Assembly: GCA_022827625.1 (NCBI GenBank)
Contig: JAJEIE010000008.1
Location: 186,001-250,000, forward strand
Reading direction: 5' to 3'
Length of the DNA: 64,000 nucleotides
DNA from: Candidatus Poribacteria bacterium
GTDB lineage: Bacteria > Poribacteria > WGA-4E > WGA-3G
The notes below the pieces were generated by a model that was not told where the DNA came from, made no database searches, and saw only the letters and a program-made list of their open reading frames with translations. Positions 7,907 to 18,283 of the stretch are shown here, in pieces. Made by a program: the position numbers and the translations under genes. The stretch's first letter is position 1; the number at the start of each line of letters is the position of its first letter.

Positions 7907-9928
7907 CTAAAGGTCTGCATCCACGCGGATGGACAATTCTTCTAATTGTTCATCCGCTACAACAGACGGTGCGTGCGTGAGCGGGCAGAGTCCTTGCTGC
8001 GATTTCGGAAACGCGATGACTTCTCGAATGTTTTCTTCGTTGCGCATGAGCATAACAATCCGGTCTAAACCTGGAGCGATCCCCGCATGCGGGGGGGTGC
8101 CATACGCTAATGCGTCTATAAAATATCCAAACCGGTTTTCAACATCTTCGGGTGTAATCTCCAAAACATCAAAAACTTTCTGCTGGACATCCCACTGATG
8201 GATCCTGACACTTCCACTACAGATTTCATATCCGTTACACACGAGATCATAGTGTTGGCTTTGAACATTTCCGGGATCCGTGTCTAACAGTGGTAAAGTC
8301 TCTTCCGTGCATCCGGTGAACAAATGGTGGAAGGGTTCGTAGCGACTCTCTTCCTCTTTCCATTCAAAGAGCGGATAATCAACAATCCACAAGAAGTTAT
8401 ATTGCGTTTCATCAATAAGGTTGAGCTGTTTCCCAAGATGGAGGCGGAGGTTACCCAGCGCGTCGGCGACAATATTCGGTTTGTCAGCAACAAAGAACAT
8501 GATGTCCCCGGGCTTCGCACCCGTTCGCGCCTGTGCGGTTTCGAGTTGCTCTGTTGTGAAAAACTTGACGATACCAGACGAAAATCCGTCTGCTGTGACT
8601 TTAACCCATGCCAAACCTTTCGCTCGATAGATAGCGACAAACTTTGTTAGGTCGTCGATGTCTTTGCGTGAGAAGTCTGCCCCACCCGGCGCAGCAATCG
8701 CTTTGACCTGTCCACCTGTTTCCAGAGTTCGTGTGAATACCTGAAAATCACAGTCTGCCATGACATCCGAGACATCCGTCAGTTCCATACCGAACCGCGT
8801 ATCGGGTTTGTCGTTTCCGAAGCGTGCTATTGACTCATGATAGGGGAGCCGTAAGAACGGGATTTCGACGGGGATATTCCCAGCCTCCTCAAAAATGCGT
8901 TTCATCAGCCCTTCGGTTACGTCAAGCACATCGTCCACACCTGCGAATGACATCTCAATGTCAAGTTGCGTGAACTCCAGCTGCCTATCGGCTCGAGTGT
9001 CCTCATCACGGAAACATCGGGCGATCTGAAAATAGCGGTCAACACCGCTCATCATGAGAATCTGCTTGAACTGCTGTGGCGATTGTGGGAGGGCGTAGAA
9101 CCTACCCGGATAATGACGGCTCGGAACAAGGACATCGCGGGCACCTTCAGGTGTACTGTTCATCAAGATAGGCGTTTCGATTTCAAGGAATCCCTGTTCG
9201 TTCATATAGTTGCGCGCGGCGAGTGCCGCTTTATGGCGCATCGCCAACGTCTCTTGCATCTCAGGACGGCGTAAATCGATGAAGCGATACCGCATCCGAA
9301 TGTCTTCCGCCACGTCAATCTCGTCTTCAACCGGAAACGGCGGGGTCTTGGCAGTGTTCAGGATACGCAACACATCCACGGCGAGCTCAATCTCACCTGT
9401 GTCAAGCTCAGGATTGACAGTGCCTTGGTAAATGCCGAGACGGTTTTCTCCGTCTATATCTTCGTTGGCGATATGATATGTCCGATTATTTTCTAAATCG
9501 GTGAGCAGCCAACGGGCACCGAGTTCTCGTGTTGCGACTTCAATGTCATCAGAAAGAGCGTACTTTGGATCGGCATCCGAAAACAGGGTTCGGAATGCTG
9601 AGGATAGGTTGCCATCGGTGAGTTCTGTTTGGTACGCCGCGTCTGCGTGAAAAAGAAGTTCACCCGGCTCGCGCTCACGGACGGTACCGCTGACATGCAA
9701 GACATATTCGCTTCTGACAGCGTCAGCGATAGCGTGCGATTTTTCGTCAATCTGCGGATCAAAGACGACTTGCGTGATACCCGTTCTGTCGCGTAAATCC
9801 ACGAAGATGACCCCACCGTGGTCTCGGCGGCGTTTGACCCAGCCGTTAAGACTTACCTGAGTACCCCTGTCTGCTAAACGTAGGTCACCGCAATAGTGGG
9901 TTCGTTTTAAAGAAGGTCCTTGGGACAT
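7907..9928 (-). CDS. aspS: Aspartyl-tRNA synthetase with an internal insertion
   Basis: Class II synthetase charging tRNA-Asp. Bacterial-type order: N-terminal OB-fold anticodon domain (1-200), motif 1 (FLEIETPILMNSTPEGARD, 247-265), motif 2 (RYFQIARCFRDED, about 298-310, with LEFTQLDIE), the GAD insertion domain (about 400-520), and motif 3 (GIAPGLDRIVMLM, near 630). At 673 residues it is about 80 longer than usual: residues about 87-168 interrupt the OB-fold just before GTVNPELDTGEIE, where other enzymes run directly from the RPEGTVN strand. The ATG is preceded by AAGGAG 14 nt upstream, a long spacing. Whether it is discriminating or non-discriminating (AspRS/GatCAB) cannot be told here. 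Confidence 0.97.
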   Translation of the reverse strand: MSQGPSLKRTHYCGDLRLADRGTQVSLNGWVKRRRDHGGVIFVDLRDRTGITQVVFDPQIDEKSHAIADAVRSEYVLHVSGTVREREPGELLFHADAAYQTELTDGNLSSAFRTLFSDADPKYALSDDIEVATRELGARWLLTDLENNRTYHIANEDIDGENRLGIYQGTVNPELDTGEIELAVDVLRILNTAKTPPFPVEDEIDVAEDIRMRYRFIDLRRPEMQETLAMRHKAALAARNYMNEQGFLEIETPILMNSTPEGARDVLVPSRHYPGRFYALPQSPQQFKQILMMSGVDRYFQIARCFRDEDTRADRQLEFTQLDIEMSFAGVDDVLDVTEGLMKRIFEEAGNIPVEIPFLRLPYHESIARFGNDKPDTRFGMELTDVSDVMADCDFQVFTRTLETGGQVKAIAAPGGADFSRKDIDDLTKFVAIYRAKGLAWVKVTADGFSSGIVKFFTTEQLETAQARTGAKPGDIMFFVADKPNIVADALGNLRLHLGKQLNLIDETQYNFLWIVDYPLFEWKEEESRYEPFHHLFTGCTEETLPLLDTDPGNVQSQHYDLVCNGYEICSGSVRIHQWDVQQKVFDVLEITPEDVENRFGYFIDALAYGTPPHAGIAPGLDRIVMLMRNEENIREVIAFPKSQQGLCPLTHAPSVVADEQLEELSIRVDADL

Positions 9929-9954
9929 GATCTGTTTATAGTCTCCTTGCCTTT

Positions 9955-9968
9955 GGCTGTCGGCTATC
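9955..9968. repeat. Two heptamer repeats abutting a stop codon
   Basis: GGCTGTC and GGCTATC occupy 9955-9968 between aspS and the MFS/spermidine-synthase gene; the last base is shared with that gene's stop codon. Same family as the heptamers elsewhere in the window. Confidence 0.6.
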
Positions 9969-12900
9969 TATTTTTTCAATTGTTCAAGCTCGTTTTGAAT
10001 CTGTTCCTTCGCACGCTGCAAATCGGTAGGATCTGTAGAGATCTGAATCTTTTGATCGAGCGCTTTCAAAGCGTTATTATAATTTTCAATCTGTTTTTGC
10101 GGTTGGTTCATCGCTGCGTAAACGTTTCCGAGAGTGAGGTAGGAACGCCATGAACCGACATCTACGGCGATACCTTTCTTTGCATATTTTTCGGATTCAT
10201 CTAAATTTCCCAACTGCAAGTGAAGCTGCGCCATTGCTGCGAAAATAGGGGCAGGCAAGCGAGGTTCTTGCTGTTCTAACCGTTCATAGGTGCGGAGTGC
10301 CTCTCTATAACGCTCTTGGCGTTCATACAAGGGACCCAAGAGTAAATAGACATCAGATCTGCTCGGATCGCCCCTGAGAAATTCCTCAAGTTCTCTCGTC
10401 GCTTTTCCGAGTTCTCCCTGCATTTCGTACACAGTCGCTAAGTAGAGGTGTCCCTGTAGGTCGTCAGGATTCTGTGCCATTGCCTGCTGCACCTGTTGTT
10501 CGATCTGACGGAGTTCCTCCTGTTCACCTTCGCGAATTAAACCCGAAACAACCCCAAAGTTATAACGAATTGTTTCATCAAGCGGATTAAGTTCGACCGC
10601 TTGGTTCATGAGTTCTGCGGCATTTTGGTACTGGGCACTCGCATAAGCGATCTGTCCACGGATTAATCTATGCGTCGCTCTAAAGTAAGTATCAAGTTTT
10701 TCTCTAACGCCCTTCATCTCAGCGAGTGTTGACCCATAGTTCGTCAGGTATGGGAGCACGCGTTCACGATACTCAGCCATCCCTTTGACATTTTCGGTTG
10801 TTGTATCAGCGAGGTCAGCCCCACGGAAGAATTCCAGTCGCGGTCGGTTGTCTGTGTGGACAGGTCCAACGCCTACATATTTGCGGACCGTTTCCGGTCC
10901 CATCATAAATGAGTCAAGTAGCGACATGCCGTCTAAGTCATCGGCAGCAAGTCCTTCACTGATACTCGCTATCTGTGCGCGTGCGATAAAGTTTTTGTAG
11001 TCAATCCGCAGGGGTTCCCGTGTACCGATGAGGATTACGAAGTCAGGCGTATATTTGTACCAGAGCGTCGTATGTGGGAACACCTCAATGAAGGTACGGA
11101 CGATCATCTTATAGTGGGTCTCAGGCAAGCGATGCAGCGGCACCCACTGACACATAATGCCGTCTTCGCTCAAAATGCGACGGCACAAGCGGTAGAAGTC
11201 GGCGGTGTAGATATTGGAACTCCCAGCACTGACCAGCGGATGGATGATCCCCGTGGAAATCATATCGTATTTCGTTTTTGTCATTAGGATATGGTTGCGT
11301 CCATCGTTGATTTTATAATCAAACAGTGGGCTTTCAAATACATTTCCATTAACGTGTGTGAAATGTTCCTGTGCTGCCGAAATCACACCTTTAGAAAGTT
11401 CTATCGCGTCAACTCGTACCCCGTGCTGTGTTATCGAGTAGGAAGTGAGTCCCATACCGAATCCAACGACGAGGGCGCGTTTCGGACGTGGATGTAATAA
11501 CAGGGGCAGATGTGCAATAACACGGTGCGATGGCGAGTCCCACCGCGAGGCATCCGCTGCCTGATTCGTATCCACATAGAGACGGTAGACCCCTTCATCG
11601 TCTTTCAGCGTGGTTACCGTTGCGTCCACTTCCTCATTGTAATCGACGAGTGTGTCGCCGGGACGCTGCGTCTTAAAAATCGCGCTCTTGAGAAAAAGCG
11701 GTTGGTTCAGCGTGAGCAGCAGAATGACTGCCAACCCAGCGTTGAGAATCGGCATACCGATACTTATGCCTTGTAGCAACGCGCCGCCAGTTTCGGTCTG
11801 CTGTCCGCTTTTTAGCACAAGGAGACATCCGATACCTGTATTCAACGCCACCATTAGCACAATACTCGGTCGGATACCCAAAAGCGGAATTAGGATAAAT
11901 CCGGCACAAAACGCTCCGAGAATGCTGCCCACCGTGTTAACAGCGTAGACGTTGCCGATGCTTCTACCGAGTCGACGTTCGCTGCCGGTATAGATTTTCG
12001 TCACAAGCGGAAAACTCGCACCCATCAAGAACGTCGGAAGGCACATCACCAAAAAACAGGAGAAAAACGCCCAAAATCTACTGCTACCGAAGGTAGATTG
12101 GAAGGCGCGGGTCATCCCGTACAACTCTTCAAACGCCGGCATCAGGATAAGTGCAAAGAGTCCAATACCGAGCTGGACGATACCGAAAACAGTGATCGGC
12201 TGCTGCATCCGATCTACCCAGCGTGCAAACACGACACTTCCGAGCGCGATGCCAAAAAGAAATGCTGCCAGCATGGTTGCGAACGCATAGGTCGTACTAC
12301 CAAGGAAGAAGACCATAATGCGCGTCCATAGCACCTCATAAGCCAAAGCACAGAACCCAGAAACGCCTATTGCCCACAATACCAAATGGTTGTTGGTTGT
12401 TGGTTGTTGGTTGTCGGTGTGTGGCAGTTGCGTCCTACTTTCTGCGACAAGGTCTTCTGGCTGACTGCTGACTGCTGACTGCTGACTGCTGATATCTTCT
12501 GTTCCTGACGCTCGCTGTGTTAGCACCAACGCAATCGCTGCGACGGCAAAATTAATGGCGATACCAATACCGAGTGTCCATCGGATACCGAAGGCTTCCA
12601 GCAGGAAGAATCCCGCTGCCACAGTCCCGATGACGGCACCGAATGTGTTGAGCGCATACAGCACCCCGATGTTCGTACCGAGTTGCTCCAATCTTTTCAC
12701 AAAGAATCGGGTTAGCACCGGTAGTGTACCGCCCATCAGTGTTGACGGAATCAATATCACTGCAACAGTCAACACGAACCGGATTAACGAAAGCGTATAG
12801 AACTCGGACGTGACGTTGCGATGGATGAGTACATACAAGCCACCGAGCACCGACAAAATCAGTGGCCACACGAGACAGAAGGCACCGATACCCGCTTCCA

Positions 12901-13129
12901 ACAAAGCGTACATCCGCAGCGGGGATTGGTCACTTTCGTCAATCTTCCGACCGAAGTAGTAGCTGCCGAGTGCGAGTCCTGCCATAAACGCTGTTAGGAC
13001 AGTGCTGGTCGCGAAAACCGTACTGCCGAAGATGAGCGTAAGTTGCCGCATCCAGATGACTTGATAGATAAGTCCGCTGGCACCGGAAAAGATAAAGATA
13101 AGCCAAACGATGGGTTTGATGTGTCGCAT
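9968..13129 (-). CDS. Fused MFS transporter / spermidine synthase-like protein with TPR tail
   Basis: 1053 residues from an ATG at 13129, chosen over a TTG at 13186 because the latter adds 19 non-conserved residues; an AGG lies 6 nt upstream. The first about 450 residues hold two sets of membrane helices of the spermine/spermidine synthase-associated MFS type (SGASGLIYQVIWMRQL...FGSTVFA, repeated as SGFCALAYEVLWTRIM...LGSTTYA). A Rossmann domain follows (HPRPKRALVVGFGMGLTSYS, about 560-760) resembling aminopropyl- or methyl-transferases, then about six TPR-like repeats to the C-terminus. Polyamine synthesis is not assured; the family is large and uncharacterised. Residues about 212-247 are a Gln/Asn/Ser-rich loop made by heptamer DNA repeats, between the two helix sets. 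Confidence 0.85.
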   Translation of the reverse strand: MRHIKPIVWLIFIFSGASGLIYQVIWMRQLTLIFGSTVFATSTVLTAFMAGLALGSYYFGRKIDESDQSPLRMYALLEAGIGAFCLVWPLILSVLGGLYVLIHRNVTSEFYTLSLIRFVLTVAVILIPSTLMGGTLPVLTRFFVKRLEQLGTNIGVLYALNTFGAVIGTVAAGFFLLEAFGIRWTLGIGIAINFAVAAIALVLTQRASGTEDISSQQSAVSSQPEDLVAESRTQLPHTDNQQPTTNNHLVLWAIGVSGFCALAYEVLWTRIMVFFLGSTTYAFATMLAAFLFGIALGSVVFARWVDRMQQPITVFGIVQLGIGLFALILMPAFEELYGMTRAFQSTFGSSRFWAFFSCFLVMCLPTFLMGASFPLVTKIYTGSERRLGRSIGNVYAVNTVGSILGAFCAGFILIPLLGIRPSIVLMVALNTGIGCLLVLKSGQQTETGGALLQGISIGMPILNAGLAVILLLTLNQPLFLKSAIFKTQRPGDTLVDYNEEVDATVTTLKDDEGVYRLYVDTNQAADASRWDSPSHRVIAHLPLLLHPRPKRALVVGFGMGLTSYSITQHGVRVDAIELSKGVISAAQEHFTHVNGNVFESPLFDYKINDGRNHILMTKTKYDMISTGIIHPLVSAGSSNIYTADFYRLCRRILSEDGIMCQWVPLHRLPETHYKMIVRTFIEVFPHTTLWYKYTPDFVILIGTREPLRIDYKNFIARAQIASISEGLAADDLDGMSLLDSFMMGPETVRKYVGVGPVHTDNRPRLEFFRGADLADTTTENVKGMAEYRERVLPYLTNYGSTLAEMKGVREKLDTYFRATHRLIRGQIAYASAQYQNAAELMNQAVELNPLDETIRYNFGVVSGLIREGEQEELRQIEQQVQQAMAQNPDDLQGHLYLATVYEMQGELGKATRELEEFLRGDPSRSDVYLLLGPLYERQERYREALRTYERLEQQEPRLPAPIFAAMAQLHLQLGNLDESEKYAKKGIAVDVGSWRSYLTLGNVYAAMNQPQKQIENYNNALKALDQKIQISTDPTDLQRAKEQIQNELEQLKK
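12388..12493. repeat. Two heptamer tandem arrays inside the MFS/spermidine-synthase gene
   Basis: GGTTGTT is repeated at 12388-12415 (three perfect copies then GGTTGTC), and CTGACTG four times at 12461-12488 followed by CTGAT. Both are in frame and translate to SSQQSAVSSQ and NQQPTTNN in the loop between two membrane domains. The heptamer unit is not a codon multiple, so the reading frame survives only because each insert's total length fits. Confidence 0.85.
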
Positions 13130-13339
13130 TTTCTGCCTATTCTGTGGACATTTTGCCTTTACAGGATTATTCAAGCCTCTACACAATATATGATACGTCA
13201 GAATGCTCAGAATTTCAAGTAGAATCTCTAATTTACGGCGAGTCTGACATAAGGGGTTTAGGTGTGGTTGTTGGACGTGTTGTATCTGAATTGCAGATTT
13301 TCTATGTTATACAACGCGGGTGCGAATACGTCAGTGCTA

Positions 13340-14935
13340 TTATGTCTGTTGTGAGGGGACTTCTTGTATGACAGGGATGACATAACTTCGGATTGTCAAA
13401 TCGTCTATTGTCTCTGTTTCTACACGCGGTTCTGGTTCGGCGCGATGATCAAAAACGATGTAGTAGCCTTCACTTACCCCCTCTAACTTGAGATACGCTG
13501 CGAGTTGTCTTTTGCCCGCCTGATAGGACCGGGGACCCTCCCATATCTTGGTCTCAACGATGTATTTTCGGGCGTTGTGGAAGATGACGAGGTCCATTCT
13601 GCCGCGTCCCGTTTGAACTTCAAGATACATCACCCCGCGAATGAGACCCACAAATTGGTCGAGATAAGCGTAGAGAAGGTCTTGCCCAACGTACTCTTTC
13701 GGTGTTTCTGGAACTTGGAGTATCCGAAAACCGGCGCGTATAATGAAAGCTCGGAAGTTGTCAAGGAGCAGCCCCATATTGATCTGTCCGGTGGGCGTGA
13801 GGTAGTCCACGAAATCGGTGCCTTCAGGAAAGTACTCCGACTCCAATCCATTTATCTCCGGTTTGAACGCTTGTAGGATGCAGTACTGATAAATTGGGTT
13901 GACAATTTGGCACATACCATCAGGCCCTTTTCCGATGACTCCATAGGTGGCAAGTTGATTGATGATTTCCCTGCGTGGGTTAAAGCGCACGCCTCTCTCG
14001 TAAGAGACGATCTCCATCAAAATATTTTTAAAATGTGTATCCCGATAAATATTTGTTATCAGATGCGTGAGGTTCGCGTTATCTTCTTCTCGAATTTCTG
14101 CATGTGCTTCTGAAAAGTGGGTCATCCTAATTGTCTCAGTTTTCGGGATGCCCATTTCCTCGGTCAGCATCTGTGCGAACCGATTGACGAGGAAGGGTTG
14201 TCCAGCAGTCTGCTTGTGGATATTTTCAATGACTTCAGGAGCGAAGGCTTGACCGACTTCGTCTGTATACTGGGTCAACAACTCGCAGACCTGTTCAAGG
14301 GTGAAATTGGGTAACGTAAACTCGTCTTGGATATTGAAAGGCGAAATAGAGCGGTTTAGATTGAGTTGTGTAATGTTCTTGACACCTACAATGCCGACGC
14401 TGTAGGGGCAGCCACGCATAGAACGCTGCACATAGATATTACGGAGGGCATGAAGGAAACCGTTCACAGCATCACCTGGGATGCCATCAAACTCGTCAAT
14501 AATAAGAACAAGCTTCTCATGTCCCAGAAAAGCTCTGAATTGTTGAAAGAACCTAAGCATCGCCACGTGATCGGTGAGTTTAGTATTCTTTAAGAATTGG
14601 CTTAAATTATCAGAAGGTACGATACCGCGTCCTTCAAAGACCCGCTGAATCTCCTCGTAAATGCTTTGATAGAGTGAAGCGTAGAAATCAGCCGCGCTAT
14701 AATCTTCATACACCTCAAAATTAAGCTCAATCGGGAAATAGGTTACCCCAGTATCGGCAGCGAGCACATCAAGTGCCCATTGGAAAAATGTGGTTTTGCC
14801 TGTCTGTCGGGGCGCGAAGATAACGATGTATCGCCCGAGTTTGACGCGGTTGATGAAATCAGCGAGCTCTTCAGTGCGTGAGACAACGTAATGCTCTTGG
14901 GGATTTACGGGTCCATAGGTCCCAAATGTTCTCAT
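13340..14935 (-). CDS. AAA-like ATPase with C-terminal PD-(D/E)XK nuclease domain
   Basis: 531 residues. Walker A APRQTGKTT at 41-49 and Walker B LVLIIDEFDG at about 145-155 mark a STAND/AAA_35-type ATPase. Following helical regions resemble winged-helix modules (TNIYRDTHFKN...). Residues about 435-515 hold a PD-(D/E)XK nuclease core: GRGRMDLVIFHNARKYIVETKIWEG, with D and ExK residues in place, then RQLAAYLKLEG. This architecture is common, often multi-copy, and of unknown function; roles in selfish-element or defence biology have been suggested for relatives. It begins inside the last codon of the TrmJ-like gene (ATGA overlap, 14932-14935), suggesting translational coupling. Confidence 0.85.
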   Translation of the reverse strand: MRTFGTYGPVNPQEHYVVSRTEELADFINRVKLGRYIVIFAPRQTGKTTFFQWALDVLAADTGVTYFPIELNFEVYEDYSAADFYASLYQSIYEEIQRVFEGRGIVPSDNLSQFLKNTKLTDHVAMLRFFQQFRAFLGHEKLVLIIDEFDGIPGDAVNGFLHALRNIYVQRSMRGCPYSVGIVGVKNITQLNLNRSISPFNIQDEFTLPNFTLEQVCELLTQYTDEVGQAFAPEVIENIHKQTAGQPFLVNRFAQMLTEEMGIPKTETIRMTHFSEAHAEIREEDNANLTHLITNIYRDTHFKNILMEIVSYERGVRFNPRREIINQLATYGVIGKGPDGMCQIVNPIYQYCILQAFKPEINGLESEYFPEGTDFVDYLTPTGQINMGLLLDNFRAFIIRAGFRILQVPETPKEYVGQDLLYAYLDQFVGLIRGVMYLEVQTGRGRMDLVIFHNARKYIVETKIWEGPRSYQAGKRQLAAYLKLEGVSEGYYIVFDHRAEPEPRVETETIDDLTIRSYVIPVIQEVPSQQT

Positions 14936-15753
14936 TTTTCTTTTTCCAGCGTCTGCTCCAACCGCTCAATATACCGATACGTCGTAGAGAAAATCATATC
15001 CAATGTCGCGATGTCCCTTGGCTCTAACGGGGCGCGAGAGAAGACGCGCCGTAAGGATTTCAGATACGTCTCCCATTCGCGATTATACGGCGACATACCA
15101 ACCTTGTCCAGCAGACGGGTGACGCGTCCGTAAAACGCTTCCAAGGCGTTGACTTCGGCGTAGTCTATCTCGGAGGGTGGATACGCCTCCAAACTTGCGA
15201 CGAAGACTTCATAGGCGAAGACTTGAACGGCTTGTGCAAGGTTCAGAGACGGATTTTTAGTCGCCATCGGGACACTCGCAGTCAACTGGCAGAGACTCAG
15301 TTGATCGGTAGATAAGCCGAAATCTTCACGTCCAAACAAGAGTGCAACAGATTTATCTTGCGAAATGGAGGCGATGGTCTGTGCAGCATCACGGACAGGG
15401 ACAGGTTGTGGTAGACGGACATCGCGGCGACGGTGTGTCGTTCCAACGAGATATTGGATACCCTCCAGTGCGTCTTTGAGTTCTGGAACGACGCGACAGT
15501 TTTCGAGAATATCCTGTGCACCGTGCGCCATATACCATGCGGCATCAACATCCTGAAATGGAACAGGGTTCACTAAATAGAGTTGTGACAGCCCCATCCC
15601 CTTTACAACTCTGGCGACGGAACCGATGTTTCCGGGTTCGCGCGGTTCAAGGAGGATGACTCGAATGTTAGTTAGATTTTCCGGCACGGCGACAGGGAGC
15701 GCGCGAAAATTTCCAGTGGGTTGAATCGGTTTGTTGTGGGTGTTTGTTGACAT
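14932..15753 (-). CDS. SPOUT RNA 2'-O-methyltransferase, TrmJ-like
   Basis: 273 residues. SPOUT (TrmH/SpoU) knot motifs are clear: IRVILLEPREPGNIGSVARV near residue 30 (motif 1), VALLFGREDFGLS near 133 (motif 2) and SLNLAQAVQVFAYE near 168 (motif 3, the SAM-binding knot). The C-terminal extension (YNREWETYLKSLRRVFSRAPL...) is typical of TrmJ, which methylates position 32 of tRNA. A short, poorly conserved N-terminus of about 25 residues precedes the domain. No ribosome-binding site precedes the ATG; instead a promoter ends 6 nt upstream (15760-15788), so the mRNA may be leaderless. Overlaps the AAA-ATPase start by 4 nt. Confidence 0.88.
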   Translation of the reverse strand: MSTNTHNKPIQPTGNFRALPVAVPENLTNIRVILLEPREPGNIGSVARVVKGMGLSQLYLVNPVPFQDVDAAWYMAHGAQDILENCRVVPELKDALEGIQYLVGTTHRRRDVRLPQPVPVRDAAQTIASISQDKSVALLFGREDFGLSTDQLSLCQLTASVPMATKNPSLNLAQAVQVFAYEVFVASLEAYPPSEIDYAEVNALEAFYGRVTRLLDKVGMSPYNREWETYLKSLRRVFSRAPLEPRDIATLDMIFSTTYRYIERLEQTLEKEK

Positions 15754-15759
15754 GTCAAT

Positions 15760-15788
15760 AGGGTAGCGTAAATGGCTTGAATTGTCAA
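15760..15788 (-). promoter_or_regulatory. Sigma-70-like promoter for trmJ-like gene, leaderless geometry
   Basis: On the minus strand TTGACA (complement of 15783-15788), a 17-bp spacer and TACCCT (complement of 15760-15765) are followed by 6 nt and the ATG at 15753. The -35 box is perfect; the -10 keeps only the TAnnnT core. Transcription would start at or 1 nt from the ATG. Confidence 0.55.
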
Positions 15789-15811
15789 GAGGAATTGTTC
15801 GCGATCCGTGT

Positions 15812-16963
<1,152 letters not shown>

Positions 16964-17026
16964 AAGTTATCAGTAAACCATCGCGAAACGAAGTGGAGCG
17001 ATGCCCAGGAGCCCATAGTTAAAAGT

Positions 17027-17782
17027 ATGAGAACACCTATCATTGCAGGAAACTGGAAACTAAACAACACAGTTTCAGAGGCAGTCTCGCTCACAACGGC
17101 ACTAAAACCGTTAATTGCCGGATGTAGGGACGTTGAAATCATAGTTGCCCCACCGTTTACAGCACTTACTTCAGTAAGCAGCACGATCGCAGATAGCAAC
17201 ATCCACCTCGCTGCTCAAGATGTCTATTGGGAAGACAGCGGCGCGTTTACCGGCGAAGTCTCTGCACCGATGCTAAAAGATGTCGGATGTGATTACGTTA
17301 TTATCGGACACTCGGAACGACGGCAATATTTCGGTGAGACAGACGAAAGCGTCAATCAGAAAGTCAAAGCGGTGTTAGCGCACGGCTTAAAGCCGATTAT
17401 CTGTGTCGGGGAGCAGCTCGAAGAACGGGAATCCGGACAGACAGAAGCAGTTATTGAGAGCCACGTCACAGGCGGTATTGCCGGTCTATCCGCAACGGAT
17501 TTGTCCGCGTGTGTGATCGCTTACGAACCCGTCTGGGCAATCGGGACGGGAAAAACCGCAACGCCTGATCAGGCACAAGAGGTGCACGCCTTTATTCGAG
17601 GGCTGTTGGCAGCGGCACATTCGGCAGAAATTGCATCGCAGATCCGCATCCAATACGGCGGCAGTGTTAAGCCGGAAAATGCGTCGGAGTTAATGGCACA
17701 GCCGGATGTAGACGGTGCCCTTGTTGGTGGTGCAAGTCTTGAGGCAGAATCGTTTGCCCAAATCGTGAAATTCGATCAATAG
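17027..17782 (+). CDS. tpiA: Triosephosphate isomerase
   Basis: 251 residues, usual length. Active-site Lys11 in AGNWKLNN, His95 in IIGHSERR, Glu167 in AYEPVWAIGTG, and phosphate-binding YGGSVKPEN. Interconverts dihydroxyacetone phosphate and glyceraldehyde 3-phosphate, working next to the gap product. The upstream 63-bp gap contains two heptamer-like units (AGTTATC, AGTAAAC) and no strong ribosome-binding site. secG follows 14 bp downstream after an AGGAGG. Confidence 0.98.
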   Translation: MRTPIIAGNWKLNNTVSEAVSLTTALKPLIAGCRDVEIIVAPPFTALTSVSSTIADSNIHLAAQDVYWEDSGAFTGEVSAPMLKDVGCDYVIIGHSERRQYFGETDESVNQKVKAVLAHGLKPIICVGEQLEERESGQTEAVIESHVTGGIAGLSATDLSACVIAYEPVWAIGTGKTATPDQAQEVHAFIRGLLAAAHSAEIASQIRIQYGGSVKPENASELMAQPDVDGALVGGASLEAESFAQIVKFDQ

Positions 17783-17796
17783 GAGGAAATTGTTAG

Positions 17797-18204
17797 ATGG
17801 GAATTATCATGGGTTTTGTATTGGTGGTCTTTGTCCCGCTCTGTGTCGTTCTGACGCTGGTTATTTTGCTACAGGACAGCAAGGGTGAAGGGCTTTCATC
17901 GAGTGCGTTCGGGGGTGCAGAGATGCAGTCCGTTCTCGGTGGACGCGGGGCGGCGACTTTCCTGAGTAAGTTGACGACATGGCTCGCTATTGGGTTCATG
18001 GTTATTTCGCTTTTCCTGATGCGTTTCTATGGCGAAGAAAAAAGCCGTGCGCTTACGCCAATCGAACAGGAAACAACGCAAGAAGCGACTGCAGAACCTA
18101 TTGACACAATAGGCGAAGAAAGTGTTGAGACCCCTACGGACGGAGCAAGCGGAGATACTGCTGATGATGCCTCAAAGACAGAAATTGACGATACTTCGGA
18201 ATAG
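17797..18204 (+). CDS. secG: Preprotein translocase subunit SecG
   Basis: 135 residues. Two membrane helices (about 3-25 and 55-75) flank the conserved SecG loop: VILLQDSKGEGLSSSAFGGAEMQSVLGGRGAATFLSKLT, read as family pattern. SecG assists SecYE in protein export across the inner membrane. The C-terminal 55 residues are acidic and Thr/Ser/Asp-rich, an extension seen in several phyla. AGGAGG lies 10 nt before the ATG. The gap-tpiA-secG order is common in bacteria (usually gap-pgk-tpiA-secG). Confidence 0.95.
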   Translation: MGIIMGFVLVVFVPLCVVLTLVILLQDSKGEGLSSSAFGGAEMQSVLGGRGAATFLSKLTTWLAIGFMVISLFLMRFYGEEKSRALTPIEQETTQEATAEPIDTIGEESVETPTDGASGDTADDASKTEIDDTSE

Positions 18205-18283
18205 TCGTCAGTCATCTGTTTAGCGTGTGGTAGGTAAGAATGGCTTTATTGCTCCAACAAATTACTGATAACTATTAACCAAT

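Noticed and set aside
12388-12493. Tandem repeats considered as a CRISPR array
   Set aside because: Units are 7 bp without spacers and lie inside a coding frame; no cas genes in the window.
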